Position numbers and translations under genes: made by a program. The notes under the pieces are model-generated. The model did not search any database, was not told the origin of the DNA, and worked only from the letters and a program-made list of their open reading frames with translations. 64,000 nt of DNA from Kaistia dalseonensis (GTDB taxonomy: Bacteria > Pseudomonadota > Alphaproteobacteria > Rhizobiales > Kaistiaceae): the NCBI RefSeq assembly GCF_030814715.1, contig NZ_JAUSVO010000001.1:124001-188000 (forward strand). The letters are read 5' to 3'. Below, piece by piece: positions 63,222-64,000 of this stretch (position 1 is its first letter; every line of letters starts with the position of its first letter).

Positions 63222-64000
63222 TTATTCCGGGGTCTTGATCGGACGGGTGGAGGCGAGGTTGATGCCGGGCTCGGCGAGCTTCAGCAGGTGCAGGTTCCAC
63301 TTGTCGACGATCTTGTCATAGACGCCTTCGGCATAGACCGCCTTCAGGGCCGCGAGCATCGCCTCGGCGAGCTTGGTGTTCGACTTGTCGACGATGGCAC
63401 CCAGATAGATCTTCGGCAAGAGCGGGCTCTCGATCACCTTGATGGGTTGCGTGGCCTGCTTCTGGATGTCGTCCACCGCCGCCGCGTCGCTCAAGGCGAA
63501 GTCGATGCGATTGGAGTAGAGCGCGAGCAGAACCTGCGAGGCGGCCGGGAACTCGGAGACCTCGATCGGTGGCTTGCCATTAGCGACGCAGTGCTTCGAG
63601 AAAATGTTGCGCACCATGTCGCCGAAATCAATGCCGGTCTGGACGGCGGTCTTGAGACCGCAGAGCGAGAGCGGATCTTCGGTGATCTTGGAATTGGCCT
63701 CGACCGCGTAGATCGCCGCGGCGCCATACCAGAAATTGATGAAGGTCACGACCTCTTCGCGCTCGGGCCGATCCGAAAGGCAGGCGAAGGCGGCGTCGGT
63801 ACGCTTGCTCTGCACGCCGGGAATGATGCCGCCGAAATCGATCGAGCTGGCCTCGACCTTGAGGCCGAGTTTCTGCGCGATCGCAGTCCAGACATCAGGC
63901 TCGAAGCCTATGATCGTCTTTCCGTCTTCGGCAAAGAACTCGCAAGGCGGATAATGCGCGTCGGTCGCGACCGTCAGCACGCCGCTCGCGCGGATGTCAT
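63222..64000 (-). CDS. ABC transporter substrate-binding protein (family 3), 5' end outside window
   Basis: About 259 codons of an amino-acid-type periplasmic binding protein. The frame is open to the right edge and reads DIRASGVLTVATDAHYPPCEF, the usual beginning of the mature domain 1, so the signal peptide and true start lie beyond 64000. GFEPDVWTAIAQKLG, FACLSDRPEREEVVTFINFWYGAAA and a C-terminal helix (YDKIVDKWNLH) complete the fold. A GTG at 63980 is inside the domain and is not the start. The ligand is probably a polar amino acid or similar compound. Confidence 0.9.
   Translation of the reverse strand, partial: DIRASGVLTVATDAHYPPCEFFAEDGKTIIGFEPDVWTAIAQKLGLKVEASSIDFGGIIPGVQSKRTDAAFACLSDRPEREEVVTFINFWYGAAAIYAVEANSKITEDPLSLCGLKTAVQTGIDFGDMVRNIFSKHCVANGKPPIEVSEFPAASQVLLALYSNRIDFALSDAAAVDDIQKQATQPIKVIESPLLPKIYLGAIVDKSNTKLAEAMLAALKAVYAEGVYDKIVDKWNLHLLKLAEPGINLASTRPIKTPE

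Overview
Organism. The window is GC-rich throughout except for one gene. Its gene order matches the chromosomal backbone I recall from Hyphomicrobiales (Rhizobiales, Alphaproteobacteria): rpsF-rpsR; fabD-fabG-acpP-fabF-mltG-yicC-gmk; then on the opposite strand lptF-lptG-lptD-surA-pdxA-rsmA; then pepA, holC, an ABC-F ATPase and ndk; then pgsA-moaD-moaE and a short-chain dehydrogenase gene followed by uvrC, next to a RopB-like outer-membrane protein. The intergenic palindromes are also of Rhizobiales type. I cannot name the genus.

Layout. 1-658: rpsF and the start of rpsR (minus strand). 916-10938: an accessory block lying between rpsF and fabD. It holds a DUF1254/DUF1214 exported protein facing a Crp/Fnr regulator; a secreted alkaline phosphatase followed by a small Tat-exported protein and an ABC ATPase/FtsX-type permease pair whose permease carries a His/Asp-rich periplasmic stretch (a probable metal-handling module); a fosmidomycin-resistance-type MFS exporter; a NodB-type polysaccharide deacetylase; and a DUF1344 protein. 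11217-17823: fatty-acid synthesis, MltG, YicC and guanylate kinase. 17872-19602: a GT39-like membrane protein of mosaic composition. 19966-27611: envelope biogenesis (LptF/G/D, SurA) with PdxA and RsmA as one tightly packed operon. 27933-35663: pepA, a second GT39-like gene, holC, ABC-F, a DUF4344 protein with an altered HExxH motif, DinB and ndk. 35664-39015: a two-part palindromic repeat and terminator, then membrane protein, GST, HD, moaE, moaD and pgsA. 39214-48059: about 9 kb of mixed genes (dgkA, flavin reductase, DUF3297, trhO, Tim44-like, rpsU, cold-shock protein, formamidase, HAD, HerA-like ATPase, VOC) between pgsA and uvrC. 48116-56591: uvrC, SDR, outer-membrane barrel, inositol-phosphatase family, two GST-type genes, RNase T2 with a small exported partner, and rlmJ. 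56592-58361: a 1.77-kb gene-free stretch packed with palindromic repeats. 58362-60140: an AT-rich AIPR-family (phage abortive infection) gene. 60343-64000: a cupin, a molybdopterin oxidoreductase and the C-terminal part of an amino-acid-type ABC substrate-binding protein.

How it fits together. Most of the window is housekeeping (translation, lipid, LPS transport, cofactor and repair genes) in translationally coupled operons with ATGA or GTGA overlaps. Accessory material sits at discrete joints of this backbone. The strongest candidate for something biologically new is the solitary AIPR gene at 58362-60140. It has an N-terminal pair of residues compatible with a PD-(D/E)XK nuclease and lies against the repeat-dense island. 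The second is the alkaline phosphatase plus His-rich FtsX-type ABC module, which I read as possible zinc supply to a periplasmic zinc enzyme. No rRNA, tRNA, CRISPR array or insertion sequence was recognised.
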